From the NCBI GenBank assembly GCA_036583965.1, contig JAZBQD010000019.1, positions 5,588,530-5,652,529 on the forward strand: a stretch of DNA of 64,000 nucleotides. The letters are read 5' to 3'. A program made the position numbers and the translations under genes. Of this stretch, positions 38,160 through 51,269 are shown in pieces (within the stretch, counting starts at the first letter, position 1; each line of letters starts with the position of its first letter). This DNA is from Prunella strophiata. Lineage: Eukaryota; Chordata; Aves; Passeriformes; Prunellidae. Under the pieces are notes generated by a model. It saw only the letters and a list, made by a program, of their open reading frames with translations, was not told the DNA's origin and ran no database searches.

Positions 38160-38650
38160 GCCATCATTTTCCTCTGCTGTCTAATCACTGTAGTCTGAAG
38201 AAAAGCAACATATGTATAATGGTAGCTGAGATGCAGGAGGGGTGGAAGCTTTCTACCAATGAGAACCACATTAAATAATTAATTCCCAATTGCCTTTCTA
38301 CATTAGTGCTTTTGGCTATAAAAGCTGGTCAGCTTTGTAAGGCCCCAGGCAATGAAACATTTGGTGCATTGTCAGTCCAAAAGTGGAGGTAATAGATATC
38401 CAGTGTGGCTGGAAAAGTGCTACTCTCCATCCTGCCATTTACATATTCCAGCTGCACAGCCTCATTCCTCATCCCTTCCTGCCTTCCTGAAGTTTGACAG
38501 GACAGCATCTCTTCTGAGGTGGCTGCTGAAGAAGCCAAAAGTGTATTTATTTCATCCAAAAAGAGAGCAACTTAACGTCTGAGCCTAAAAACGGAGTGTA
38601 CAAAGCTGCTCTCTGTTATCAGCAGACAAATCTGACAGCTTAATAAGGAA
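38160..38650. promoter_or_regulatory. Candidate conserved noncoding element
   Basis: Single-copy block with TCTAATCACTG, AATAATTAATTCCCAATTG, GCTATAAAAGC, a TACATATTCCAGC word and a paired TTATCAGCAGACAAATC. Its composition and motif mix resemble developmental enhancers. No gene or repeat is recognised in it. Confidence 0.3.
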
Positions 38651-38884
38651 AAGACTGAATTTCCCCCTCCTTCCCCATTTGCCCCCCCCTGCCCCATCTG
38701 CTGTCCCCCAAGCCCAGCCTGTCACCTCAGGTCACGATGGGATCTTTTGGGCTCGTACGTCATCCGCAAGAAAGGTCTTGCCATGAGAAATGACTTCACA
38801 AAGCCTTTTGATGTGCAAGGCATCAGAGGCTGCTCCCCTCACCTTCTGAGATAAAGGTACCTGTGCATGTGTGTATGAAGCTGC

Positions 38885-39050
38885 AGAAGAAAAGGAAGTG
38901 CTGGAATAAATTGCCTGAGGAGGTGGGAGATTCTCTGTTTAAAAACAGGTCTAGACAAACATCTGTCAGAAAATACCGACGTCTATTTGATCTTGTCTTG
39001 GAGCTGGGGGGAAGACTGAATGCTGCTGTCAAGTCCTTTTCAGCCCTGAG
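38885..39050 (+). mobile_element. Possible old CR1-like fragment
   Basis: The words GTGCTGGAATAAATTGCCTG and GAGGAGGTGGGAGATTCTCTG, followed by a GGTCTAGACAAACATCTGTC segment, recall the 3' part of old CR1 subfamilies. Divergence is high and the ATTCTATGA end is not visible. Confidence 0.4.
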
Positions 39051-39059
39051 AGAACACAG

Positions 39060-42000
39060 TTCTACACATATATTTATATCTGCTCAGGTGTGTGTGTAAA
39101 TGTATGTATTTCCACACTTTCAGGGACAAGCTCTTGGCCCCTGTGATAATTTGTGTCTGTGAATCTTGTAGGTTAATTACACCCAGCTTTGCTCTCTCTT
39201 GGCTTCATCAAATTTGAATTTCAGTTCTATTTTAATGTCCTTTGTGCCTCGAGTGGATCAGATCACAGTGTCTAATCTACTGGCTGTGTTTTTTCTCCCC
39301 TCCCCTTTTTCTCATGTTCAAGTGAAGTTCCTTCAGTTCTGGGAGATTTCCAGCAATTCCACTTAACTCCCAAAGCACAGCTGTGAATGCACTCCTTGAG
39401 GTAAGGTTGTGGTAGTAGAAACTTGTCTTTACCATCAGTTGTAATAGATGGGTGCTTGGCAAAGTTGTTTAGCTGAGCATGAGGATGGCATGAAAATTTT
39501 GGGGTTTTTTATGATTATTTTTGTACACAATCACTTTCCAAAGCATTCTTCAGCTTTAAAGACAAGGTGGTCATGGCTGCTGCTGGCACCCCTATGATTT
39601 CCTTCCAAGCATGCAGACTTCTGTGGGATCACTGAGCTGCAGGATGCAGCTTTGAGGAGAGTGTTGGCAGCTCATTTGTGTTTGTGCATGGAGGACTGGG
39701 AGACACCAAGGGCCAGGACTTGTGATCCTCTACACAGCTTCCAATATTAATTATAAATGCTTCCATAAAAATTCATTTGAAATGAAGTTGTATCACTGTG
39801 ATGCTTCCCTAAAGATGGGGTCCTGTGCAACTCAGCATTGGAGATAGAGGAGTGTGATAGAAAACTTACATTTCAGGGAGGTGAGAAAGGGTTTTGCAGG
39901 GCTGAAGTGGAGGAAAATGTACAGCAAATTTTCTGTTGCTGCCCCCAGAGCACAATTACACCAGGCAATGCCAGTATTCTCTTGACATCCTGGTGTGTGG
40001 AAGCAGGAGGTGCTGCAGCAAGCTGCAGAAATCAAACAGCACAATTTTGTAGCAGAAATTGCAGCTCTGAATTTCTGAAGCCAAAAGCTGGGATAAGCCA
40101 GGCTGCAAAGGCTGATCTAGGATTTTAGCCTTCACGAGGTTTCAGAGGTGACTTCTCCTGCTTATCCACCTTATCCTTCCAAATGATCCCCCCACAGCAG
40201 AACCCTTTGTAACCACATTTGTGATCTGATGTCCTGGCTGAAGTCACCTGCTCCTGCAGAGTGCACTGGTGCAGCAGGCAATGACCATGGAGGGGACACA
40301 TCACTGCATCTACCAAGACCACAGAGAGGCAGAAACCTTGTCCTGGGGACAGGCAGGGGAAGAAAGCCCTGAAAGTGCCTGAGAATGAGCAACCAGAGCT
40401 CAGGAGTGTGTCCTTGGGCAGGGTTTGAAGGGCAATTAAGATCACATTTTGGATGTACCTTCCTAGCAGAGCTGAGCTCTCCTGCATGTTCAAGGACTGT
40501 GAGCAGCAGGGAGGAGAAGGTGAATTATGAGCTCCTTGGGTGCAGAGACCAGAGGGGCTCTTGGACAGGGAGGAGAAGGTGAATTATGAGCTCCTTGGGT
40601 GCAGAGACCAGAGGGGCTCTTGCAGAGTGTGCTGAGTCCCAGCTGCTGATGGGTGTGGTGCAGGTTTTTACATCAGGACAAGGAACTCTTTGCAGGCCAA
40701 CCTCTGGCAGAGCTTGGTCAGGCTGTGCAGAAAAGGGAATGTGAGAGAGGGATGGTGACTGTCCCCTGGAGCCACATCCAAGAGGAAAAAGCTGTTTCAG
40801 GGGGGCAAATGAGCACACAGGAGCTTGCTGCTGGGACAAGGTCTCCAGCACATGGTGCTCTGCAGCAAGGGTGATAGAAATCACACTCATTTTACACAGG
40901 AGCCCTGAGGAAGTACAAAGGGCTCAGATGGGCTGTTCCCCTTCTCTTATCTCCCCCCTTTTTTATTTTAAGCACCACTTTTCCGAAGGTCTGCATGCAG
41001 AGGGTGGGGCAGGCAGGACACCAAAGGCAAAATTCCTGTTTGCCCTTCCCAAGTGGCACATTTGCATGTACCAGAGGCATCTGTGTCAGATGGTGTTTTG
41101 GGGAGAAAGCAGAGGAGGAATGGGGGGGATCTTCCCCCCATTTTGTTTTGTACATTCCTTTTGCTGGTGAACCATTTCCACCGTGGCTGGGGAGGTTTTT
41201 CTGATGCCTCTTGGGTTTGTTCTGCAGCCAGCACTTCTGATTCTGTCTGGCCACATATTGTATTTGGCTGGTTGTCTCTCTCACTCTGAAAATTCCTAAT
41301 TTTTTTGGTTTTTTTCTCTGTGGCATTTTAATATCTCACAACTTTACCAAGAGATTAAAGGTCTGTAAACAAACAGCTGTTTTACAGGCAAGCTTTAACA
41401 CAGGTAAGAACCCCTTGTAAAAGAGAATTTGGGAGAAAATTTCTTCAGTGTGGGTAACGCTTTTAAAATATTTCTTCCACAAAACTAAGGTATTACAAAC
41501 AATTCCTGAGCTAACACTCAAAGAAACCACCATTAATTATTCAGGTAATTAAAACTTGAGAACCATTTGAGGGGAAACTAGGAGAGAGTGAAGCACTGTT
41601 GACCTTGAAAAGTTTCTACAGCAATGAGAGAAAATCCAAATGCTTTTGGATGGGTGGTGGAGGCAGTTCAGCTGCCTCTACCTTCAGCTTCAGGGAAGGA
41701 AAGAGAAGAGCCACAAATCTTTTATGCTAATAATTTGTTTCACACTCTGGTAGGAAAGCCATTGGAAATGGTTGTGCTGGAACTGTCTTAGCACTGTGGG
41801 TCTGGCCTTTCTGTTGAGGTTAGGGGTAGTACTTCAGAGCTTGGCCCTGGGAATTGGGGAGAGCTGGATGGGGATCACACAGCCAACAGACTCATGTGAG
41901 GAGCAGGGATCCCTTGGCAGGGAGGCCCTGAGTGGGTTTGTCCTACTGTGAACTCGTGCAAAAGCAGTTTTAGCTCAAATCCTTTCCTTTTGGTGATCCA

Positions 42001-43600
42001 GAGCAGAGCGTTTTCCCTTCATCACCTGAGAGTTTCCATGTTCTGTTCTCCATGAAAACCTTCCATCTGTAAGTTCTGGGGAGCTTCTTTCCTGGCAGGG
42101 TGTCTCCCTACCCTGCACCCACCCTCTCCTGCCCTGGCACATGGTGTGGAATGCATTGGCAGGTGCTGGAAGGGTGCAAGGGCACAAGTCAGGAGTGACA
42201 GCAGCTCAGAGCCCTTCCCAAGGGCTGGCTTTGGCAATTCCAGCCTGGCCCAAGGGCAGGGACTCCTCAGCTCAGGGGGACAGTGTGGCCCTGGCTCTGC
42301 ATGGAGCTGGCATGCTGTGGGCCAGGCTGGGGCTGTGGAAGGTGATCAGTTACAAGGATTCCAGGATGGTGCTGAAGCACAAGGAACAGAGTGTGGAGGT
42401 GGATTAGCTAATTAATGCATTAATTAATCCTAGCTGATTAGGAAGTTGGAGCCATGCAAGCCCTGCTCTCCTCCTCTCCTGGTTCTGACCCCTCTCACTG
42501 TCAGTGTGACTTAGGGAGCCACTGTAGACCACTACAGGAAAAGCAAATATTGTTGTTTCAAGCAGAGAATGGTTTGTTCTACAGCAGAGCAGAGGGTGTG
42601 CTCTCTTGGAAAGTCCACACTGTAGCCCACTGGGGGATTGTAGCCCACCCAGGTGCCAGTGAGGCTGCTGCTTGTGGCAGGCCCCAGCCCAGGTGCCAGG
42701 TGTGCCACCCTAAACCCACAGGTGACAAGGGGACGTGTGTGGGAATGCTGTGAGCACATCCAGAGGCTCCAGAGATGGTCCATCAGCTCCTCCCTCAAAC
42801 AGGTCCTTTGCTGGTGTTTGGGCCAGGTGCCCAGGGCAGGATGGGGTCCCTGGGGTGCCAGGGGAGTTGTGAGGGGCAGGATGCAGCTGGGGCAGGCACA
42901 GAAGCCAGAGATGCTGGGGAGAGAGGAGGGGACAAGCTCTGCCCTTCCCCACTGGAGCTGTGTGATCCTCTGAATAATCCCTTTAGCTTCGATGGCACCA
43001 TGGTGATTTACAGCACTAATTCTTTGATCCAGAACATGATGGACCATGGGACACAAATTAAAATTTGAGAGATGACTGCAAAGCACAAGTTTCCATTTGT
43101 GGCCAGCTATTTTGTGAAGACGTGACTGCAACCAGGTGTGAAGATCCTGCAGGAGATGAGGGGAAACCAAGCCAGCCCAAGCAGATTTGTTAGAATGTGA
43201 ATGGGAGCACAGCAGTGTAAGTGCTATTAATAGGATTTACACAGATTAGTAAACTAATCTGTGCATTTCAGATTGGATTTCATATTATGGAAAAGAAAAT
43301 TAAGCCACATACCACACAGGACTTTCCAGGCAGTGATTTGTGAGTGTGATCTATTTGCTGGGAGAAGTGGCTGCTGAGAAAAGTTGTGACAGCTCTGCTG
43401 GGTCAGTGACACCCCCTGGGAGCCCAGGAGGGGGGACAGTGTTGCAGCATGCAGAGCTGTGCTGGTGGGTTTGGGAGACAGACAATGAAAGGAGCAGTTT
43501 GGTGGAGGAATGGCTCTTAAACTGCATTGCCAGGAGGTCAAGCAGTGTCCAGCCTCAGCTGCATCACCACTGGTGGAGAGTTTTCCTCCTGGCTCAGCCA
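39060..43600. other. SIX1-SIX4 intergenic stretch, no gene recognised
   Basis: Mostly single-copy, moderately AT-rich sequence. It contains the two-copy 59-bp duplication at 40511-40624. Open frames of up to 212 codons (42532-43170 minus) have no domain and are contradicted by overlapping frames. Confidence 0.5.
40511..40624 (+). repeat. Two-copy tandem duplication of about 59 bp
   Basis: The block starting GAGGAGAAGGTGAATTATGA is repeated immediately after 59 bp with almost no change, so the duplication is recent. Confidence 0.93.
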
Positions 43601-43609
43601 AAATGAGCA

Positions 43610-43757
43610 GCTGTGGCTGCCTCATCCATGGGAGTGCTCAAGGCCAGGCTGGATGGGGCTTGGAGCAACCAGGCCTGGTGGAAACTGTCCTCACCTATGG
43701 GATGAGATGAGTTTTAAGGTCCCTTCCAACCCAAACCATTCTATGTTTCTGTGAAAA
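43610..43757 (+). mobile_element. CR1 LINE 3'-end fragment
   Basis: The order GGGAGTGCTCAAGGCCAGGC, TGGATGGGGCTTGGAGCAAC, AGGTCCCTTCCAACCCAAACC, ATTCTATGTTTCTGTG is the CR1 3' end in the sense direction. It is well preserved but only about 150 bp long. Confidence 0.9.
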
Positions 43758-43994
43758 ATAACTTTCTCTCCTCTGTACATGGACTGAGGAGGAGCAGAAT
43801 TGGTCAAATGTCCCTGAAGTGGGGAGGTGAAGGGCTCCCCAAAGGGAAGGGCAGAGTTCTACTGCTGTGCCCTGCTCCTGGTACCAGTGTGCAGGAGGTG
43901 GGCAGGGACAGGGAGGTGGGAGGCATTGGCACAGCTTAGGGAGAGACTGAGCACCCAGGACAATTCTGAGCAGTCATCTGTGTAAGCTGAAATT

Positions 43995-44150
43995 TTAATA
44001 TATTATGTATATATAATATCAAATAATATATTCAGATTATATAATATAAATACAATATATGTTACATGTGAAATCATAATATACAAAATATGTACACATA
44101 TATAGTACATTTAAATATATATTTTATATAAATGAATAAACATATTTGAT
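43995..44150. repeat. AT-rich low-complexity tract
   Basis: About 150 bp of almost pure A and T made of TATATA, AATATA and ATAATAT words, able to form cruciform or unwound DNA. Confidence 0.85.
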
Positions 44151-45362
44151 CAGTAGGGTGTGGCCTCAGTGTTTTGGCTGTGCTATTCCAGGTGGGTGAA
44201 CCCCAGCCTGGCTGTGCCTCTTGCCATGGAGGAGGGAATTGCTGTTACTGTTGCTGTACTGATGGGGAGATATAAATCCAGATATTTAGGAACTGGACTT
44301 TTGGTTCCAAGTGGTTGACATCAGTTGATCTTGGGATAGTTACAGTTCAAGCTGCCTCTGATTAGGGCATGAAAAATAAAGTATAACTCATCTTTCTCTT
44401 TGTGTTTCCTGTTATTTTGCAAAAATACAAGTATTTGGAACATTTAAACACTCATTATAGTCAGGACTGAAGGATGACCACCATTAGCCTTTCAAATTTC
44501 TGTTTTAAGCTTTAAGAGGCAGAATGAGCTGAGCAGCCCAGTGATTTTTCTTCCTGCAACATCTTGTTAGGTTACAACAAATAAAAATCCCAAAATTGAT
44601 TTGGTTTGTCTGGGAGAACAAACACTTTGGATTTTTCCTGGGCCAGGGCTGAGGGTGGCAGCTAATAAAAGTCACTTCAAGAAGGTTTCTCTCCCTTTTC
44701 TGCCTCCTTTCCCACAGCCCTTGAAGGCTCCTCTGGTCCTTGCTGTGGGTGATAACTGAGCTGAAAACCATTTGTTACAACTGGGAGCCATTTGCTTTGT
44801 GCTAATTATGGATACACCAAAATGCAGTTTGTGTGCAGACATGTGCTGAGGTGTGGTGGGGAGCTGGGGTCTCCAGTAACCTGCCAGGGAATGGTCTGTG
44901 CTGCCAGGAGCAGGATGCTCTGGAAATCCTGTGCTTTACAGGGATGTAGAATGAATTTGCTTGAATCCCTTAAAAACAGAACTGCTTTCACAGTACTGAT
45001 TTTAGGAAATGCATTTGTATGCTATTTTTGGGGGGTTGTTTTTAGGTCAGTGAAATATGTCTCTAACTTGGGTTATACTGATTTTTTTGTTTTTAAAATC
45101 AGCTATTAGATTTACTGATTATACTGCAATAGTCTAAGAAATTAATTCAAAAGCCTAATTTTCAGTTTATGGAAATTTGGGCCCAGAGGCAGCTTTGACA
45201 AATATTCTCTTGAATTTGTAGACCAGTTATTAGTTTTATTTCTAAAACAGCACCTATTTTATACCCTTATTTATTTTCCTGAAGTGTCTTGTTGTACAAA
45301 GTGCTATCAGACCCAAAGGCTTGGAGAGCATGAGGAAACACCAGATTTGAGAAAAAATGCAA

Positions 45363-45396
<34 letters not shown>

Positions 45397-45397
45397 G
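45363..45397 (+). repeat. (GATA)n microsatellite
   Basis: About eight perfect ATAG/GATA tetranucleotides. Confidence 0.95.
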
Positions 45398-48339
45398 TGA
45401 TACACCCAAATGTATATGTATTCTGGCTTGGAGACCTTCAGTATCTCCAAATTTATTTCTGTATTTGAAAACCAGGAGCTTAAGAATGAAGTTGAGTAGG
45501 AAGTTGTGGCTGTAACTCTTTGCCTACTTCCCCTCTCTCACCATCTACTAAATATTGCAAAGCCATAAATTGTGAAAGTTGACAAATCAGATTGTTGCTT
45601 AAGTATAAGATTGAGACTTGGGGCCAGGAGATTTCAATCCTGCATTATCTGGAATATATCATTACTGACAGACTTGTTGGGATTCAATTTCTACCAGCTA
45701 TAAAGTGGGATTCTCAAATTCTGTCGTGCCAGCCTCGTTGCCTTTGATGACATGATACTCTGCTTGGAAAGGGAAGAGCCATCAGATGTGACACAGCTTG
45801 GCATCCTACCAGCCTTTGGTGCTGTTCCATGCCCCAATGAACTGGGGAAATGTGATCTGGGCAAAGTCTCTGCAGGGTGGGTGGGAAATTGTTCTGAACC
45901 AGTGATTGTCTTGTGCTTCCAGGTCAAAATACCATGATCTCTTGATCAAAGTGATCAAAAGTCATCTCTTGATCAAGTGTTTCTACTCAGCTTTAGGCTG
46001 TGTTTGCAGGGACATCTTGGATGTTGGAAGAGGGTGTGCTGATTAAATGCAGATGAGCTGATGATTCTGCACAAGTGTCACAGGTTGGAGAGCTGGATAC
46101 TGGAATGTGGGATCCTGTGGTGCCTGTGCTGGAAGTAGAGCTTGCAGGACAGGAGGCATTTCTTTCACTGGATGTGGCTCTGGTAAAAGCTAAGCAGGAG
46201 TGTTCTCTAGTTTTGGGCTTAGGTATAGCTCTCCTACTGCTTTCTGGTGTTATAAGTATGTTCAAAACAGCTGCTTATTTCATATTCATTTATTATGGCT
46301 TGTAAAAAGACCCAAATAATTGAGAATAGTTAAGAGATGAACAGAAGTAGGCTCTACCCTGTACTTTAATTTTGTCCCCCAGTCTGGTCCTCCAGGCCAC
46401 CACCAAATGACTTTTCCTTGTTTGTCATGAGCATCATTCACCTGAAACAAAACTTGCTTTCATAACCCAAACTGATCCAAAATGTAAGTGAAAAAGATTC
46501 AGATCTTGGTGAAGAAATCTGGAGGGAGCAGGAGCACTTCTCACCATGTCCAGGTGAGCAGTGCTTGCTGCCATTACTGGGTAACCAACACAAGCCCTGA
46601 GCAACTGCTCAAGGGGTTTCATTTGCTGGGGCTGACTTTTCCAAAGGAATGGGATCAAACTCTCCTGGCTTGAGGCTCAGGTTAACTCTGCCTTTGGTTT
46701 GCACAACAAAAAAACCCACAATAGCTACAAGAAACTGAGACCAGAAGGGGTTTACCTGCTGAGTGCAGCAGGAGGTGCCAAATGTCCTCCTGGCACCTCT
46801 GTACTGGGCCACTGACCTGTCCTGGAGCCATGGAGGGCTGGCTGGTGCTGTTTGAACCCTGTCCTGGGACCAGGCATCCTGCAGCACTGGTCAGTGCAAG
46901 GCAGCTGTGCCTGGAATCTGCAGCATGCCCTGTGCTCCTGGGAGCACTTCCAGGCTCTCCCTGATAAAGGCAGACCTCGAAATAGGCTGCTATCAACAGC
47001 CTGCTGCCAGGTACTGCTGGTTTTGGAAGTCCTGGGTCCCACCTCATATCAAGAGGTCTGCAGGGCTGAGGGGAAGATGGCAAATGAGAACATCCCCTTG
47101 GAATTTATCTGGTGGGTTCTGGGGAGGTCACAAGCAAAAAAAAAAAAAAAAAAAAAAAACATGGGGAAGATGCCACAGGGGCTCAGCTGAAGCTCCTCAG
47201 TGCTCACTGACCTGGAGGCTGGGCCTGCTGTGGTCTTGCACCCAGACCTTGTCCTCATGGGTGGATGTGTAAAAAAGAGTCTTTTCAGGTCTGGAGTTCA
47301 TTGCTTTCTTGGCAAAGCTGGGGGACACCAAACCCTGAGGGTGATGTAAGGAGTAAAAACACCTCAGTGTTTTGAAGCTCTGGGGAGAACACCACTACAT
47401 CAGTAGGGAAGAGGAGGAGAAATGCTATAGCAGCCCTCAGAAGCTGATGTGACTCCCCACACAGGGGTGTGATGTGCCTAAATCCTTCCACATGCAGGTT
47501 GATGTCACTTCCCTAGAGTTTGCAGCTCTGTCTCTTGCTGATTCTGAGTCTGCCTCCCCTCCAAGAGCACTAACAGGGCAGTCAGCCCCTGCTGCCCCTG
47601 CTGCTCTTCTGCCACAGGCTCTGAGCAAGAGGACAACACATTTAGCAGCAGCAGGTCAGAAATCTGAACCTGTCTGTGGTGGAGTTTTGTGACTGGGATC
47701 TAATACATGTTGCCTGCAAGAAGGAGAAGAGGCTGCACCTCTTGCACAACTTCATAGTGGATCTCAAAATAAAGAGATTATTTTTTAGTCTTAGTCTGGT
47801 CAGTGCTCACTTCCACCTGCATGTATACAACACAACACATAATGTTTTTTAATAGCAGACAACTTGTGTATTTGTATGTGCATTGTGAATGTGCTTGGGA
47901 TGCTGTTGAGTGCTGCCTTTTGGAGCTGCCTTCTGATCCCCTGGCCTGCCTTGGTTTGATTAAGCAGCAGCAAATAGCAAAATTCCCAGTCTCTCCCTAG
48001 GACATGAGTAACATCTAAATTGTCATTTGCTCTCAATGTTTTCTTTTGAGAAGCCACTGCCTTAGGACATGCAAGAGCATGCAGAGCTCAGGCTCTGGAC
48101 TAACCCATCCTCATTCCCCTGAGCATTTCTCCCCCTCAGCTCCTGGGACTTGGTGGGAGATGAGTCAAACCTCTCTCACATTGCCTTGATCTGCAAGTGG
48201 GTGGCTTTGGAGTCCTCCAGGGCCTGCATGTGCATCACCCTGAGCTAATGATCCAGGCAGGAACAGTTTTGTGGAGCCTGAGTGCTTGGAGGCTCAGGGA
48301 TGCTGCTCCAGGGCTGTTGCTGTACAGAGTGACACGCTG

Positions 48340-48721
48340 CAAGCACCAGACTCTATCAGAAGGCTGTACATACCCCCTTTATTGAAAGCCCTTTTATAGT
48401 TTTACAGAATATTTACATTTACTTCAAACACATACATTGCCTGTTGGTCATAAAAAGGAAACAAAACTCACACTTGGTGAAAAGGAGCTACATCAGTCTG
48501 TGAGCCAGTGAAAGTTCATATCTTCTTGCTGTCTCTCTTCCTTCACATTGTTATGGTGATAACCTTGGTACCTTTCTTAAGATAGATACCAGGCTTTCCT
48601 TGTCTTCCTGAAACTTTTGCTGGCTCACAAGAACAGTACAAAAACGCCTTTCCTACACAGGGCCAGTCTAGTTATCAACAGGGCTATTGGTCAGTGTGAG
48701 AAGGTGGCTGTAAACACAACA
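48340..48721 (-). mobile_element. Solo LTR, ERV-type
   Basis: On the minus strand a TATAAAA box (plus 48392-48398) is followed within 20 bp by AATAAA (plus 48378-48383) in the word CTATAAAAGGGCTTTCAATA. This compact promoter-poly(A) arrangement is typical of avian ERVK-like LTRs. Possible ends are TGTTGTGTTTAC at 48721 and GCTTGCA at 48342. No target-site duplication or internal retroviral genes were found. Confidence 0.65.
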
Positions 48722-49039
48722 AATAAATGAAAGCAGCAAGCTCAGCTCTGGGGTCAGCAGCGAATCCTCCCGCTGCTGTCAAGGGACGCTGCATCCAGGC
48801 GGGATTGGGCTGCCGAGGTGAGCCAGTGGGCAAAGCAACAGGGGGAGTCAGAGACCTGGCTTTGCAACCTGCCTGTGCCACCCACGGCCTGCATGGCCCC
48901 GGGCACATCGCCTCCCCTCCTGCCTCCTCCAGCCTGCTTTTATTTCTGTGAGCCTCAGGGCAGGGGCTGCGTTTCCAGCTGCGGGGATACCGCGGGCATC
49001 GAGTTCGCTGCCTGTCAGCGTGCGGACCAGCAAAGAAAA

Positions 49040-49530
49040 TGATGCGGTGTAACATTCTGGGAGCCCTTTCATAACGTCAGGTCTATCACAAAGCACTTTG
49101 GCTGCCACAGCAAGGATTATTGATCAGCCTCAAGTGTTCCAAATTGGGTCTTTCTGCCCGAGAAGTAGCAGGATGGAGAATTAAAGCACTTACACGGGAG
49201 AATATCGTACATGAGTTATTGAGTAACCATCAGCACTGCTGCAGAGCTGCTCCATTCCTCTGGACTGCATGCAACTTCTGAACATTTTATCTCTTTCCTT
49301 CAGCTTTTGCAGGCTTGTGCCAGCTCCTGTAGCATATAAACTAGGTGCTATTTTTATTGAATCTGGCTTTAATGCTGTAGATTTTTCACACGTGTGTTGG
49401 TTTTTTATTGTTGGTCTCATTCCTGAACTTTCTGGCACCTCTGAGTGTGAAATCGGTTATGTGCACGTTGCTTGGCAGATGAATTCCTATTTCTGGGAAT
49501 CATTTTCCTTCTAAAATGTATTTTTATATT
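49040..49530. promoter_or_regulatory. Candidate conserved enhancer in the SIX4 downstream region
   Basis: A 490-bp single-copy block follows a GC-rich patch. It contains GGTGTAACATTC, GGATTATTGATC, GAATTAAAGCAC, GAGTTATTGAG, CATATAAAC and TTTTTATTG words with intact balanced composition. It lies about 7.5 kb beyond the SIX4 stop and 21 kb upstream of SIX1. No coding potential or transposon signature was found. Confidence 0.35.
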
Positions 49531-49759
49531 AAAAATATGATATGTATCCATATACTGGCCTAAGATTCCAGCCCGGAGATTTCTGCAGCCAGAGATCAAC
49601 ACAACGGGATGCAGCCTGGAAGGAGACCTCTGCTTTCCAAGCTGTGAGTACTCATATTAAAATCTTGTTTTACTGACCCAACCTCTGCCTCTTGGAGCAG
49701 CAAAATCCCCTTCTGATCTGGCACCAGGGAAAAATCAAGACAAATATAGAGGATAATAA

Positions 49760-50600
49760 GTGCTGTCTTCCAGCAGTGTCTCCCTGCTAGATCAAGAGAA
49801 ACCACCCATCTCCCTGAGCTTTCCTACCATCAGCTCCATCCCAGCTACTGCCTTGGCAGCCCCCCCCTCCCTCCAGCATCCCCAGGCCCTGTGGGAAAGG
49901 CAGGGGCTCAGAGAGCCAGCTTCCCACCCTTCCAAAGGTGCTGTCCCCCCTTTCTCCATCTGTGCACAGGCTGCCAGGGAAGAAGGAGCCGTGGCTGTGT
50001 GTGGTTTTCTCGCCCAGGGTGACCTGGAGCACATCTGCGAAGCGCTCCAAAGCAGCAGGAATGCGCTCCGTTAGGACATGATTCATCCTGCATACCGCAT
50101 GGGTGGCTGCTCAGGGAGAATTTGGACATTTGCATACGCTGCCTGCCGAGACCTTCCGCTTCTCGCTTGCTCTCAAAGCCCTGCGCTTCATCCAGAGCCC
50201 CTGTGGGGGCTGCACGGCCAGAAATCCCTTCCCGGGGCATTGGCTGGAGCCAGCCCAGCAGCGCTGGTCCTGGAGCTCCTTCCCTGCCCGCGTGGCGAGG
50301 AACAAACGAGAGAAGCTGCTCCCAGCCAGGTCGAAGGATGGCTTTAAATCCTCAGCTCCTGCTGCAAGCAAAGCTGGGACAGAGCTGCTGCCCGGGCATC
50401 AGTTTGGAATTCGGTCTCTGCAGGCAGGAAAACACCATCAGAGCTCTGCTCAGGCACAACCAAGGCACGGCAAAGGAGCGCCGCGAACACGGCTGAGCCA
50501 AGGAAACAGGAACTGGGCAACGAGGCAATTGGCTCTGGCTTCGGGCTGCTCCTGGGTAACCGGATTATTTACTTCGGCAGCTGCGGAGTCGGATCAGCCT
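49760..50600. other. Gene-free stretch left of the 60-bp VNTR
   Basis: GC-rich sequence with overlapping open frames on both strands. The 343-codon plus-strand frame starting at 50103 owes its length to the VNTR that follows. Confidence 0.5.
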
Positions 50601-50611
50601 CCAGCAGAGAG

Positions 50612-51050
50612 GAGATGCTCCCAGGGTGGGAGAGCTCCCTGTGATATGTGCAGAGAGAGAGGGGAGATGCTCCCCGGGCTGGGAGGGTTCCCTGTGCTCA
50701 GCCTGGAGCAGAGAGAGAGGGGAGATGCTCCCAGGGCTGGGAGAGCTCTCTGTGCTCAGCCTGGAGCAGAGAGAGAGGGGAGATGCTCCCAGGGCTGGGA
50801 GGGTTCCCTGTGCTCAGCCTGGAGCAGAGAGAGAGGGGAGATGCTCCCCGGGCTGGGAGAGCTCTCTGTGCTCAGCCCGGAGCGGAGAGAGGGGAGATGC
50901 TCCCCGGGCTGGGAGAGCTCTCTGTGCTCAGCCTGGAGCAGAGAGAGAGGGGAGATGCTCCCAGAGCTGGGAGGGCTCCCTGTGCTCAGCCTGGAGCAGA
51001 GAGAGGGGAGATGCTCCTGGGGCTGGGAGGGCTCCCTGTGCTTTGCCAGC
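50612..51050 (+). repeat. 60-bp VNTR, about 7-8 copies
   Basis: Units of about 54-60 bp contain GGGGAGATGCTCCC (an imperfect inverted repeat), GGGCTGGGAGAGCTC or GGGCTGGGAGGGTTC, and CTGTGCTCAGCCTGGAGCAG. The GAGAGA joiner varies in length. Because most units are a multiple of 3, several plus-strand frames stay open. Confidence 0.94.
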
Positions 51051-51269
51051 AGAGCTGCGAGGAGAGAGCAGGATGTGGCTGCAATCAATGGGAAAGGTGG
51101 AGGAATGGTGAAAAACACCAAGGTAATGTCTTAGTCAGTAACAAAATCACAAATTTCATGTTTTTAACTGTATATATTTAAAAAAAAAAAAAAAAATCTC
51201 CCAGACCTTACCTTGCTTCCCTCCCGTGGCCTAAACACAGTTTAAAGGGATGGAAGGGAGTTTTCCTGC

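Larger units (their letters stand above)
43760..48335. other. SIX1-SIX4 intergenic stretch, no gene recognised
   Basis: Contains an extremely AT-rich tract (about 43995-44150), a GATA tetranucleotide run (45363-45397) and an A run (47138-47159). No coding gene, RNA gene or further CR1 end is recognised. Confidence 0.5.

Noticed and set aside
42532..43170. 212-codon minus-strand open frame
   Set aside because: It has no domain and is overlapped by several plus-strand frames; composition is ordinary intergenic.
50103..51181. 343-codon plus-strand open frame near the SIX4 3' end
   Set aside because: Most of it is the 60-bp VNTR and other frames in the same VNTR are open too.
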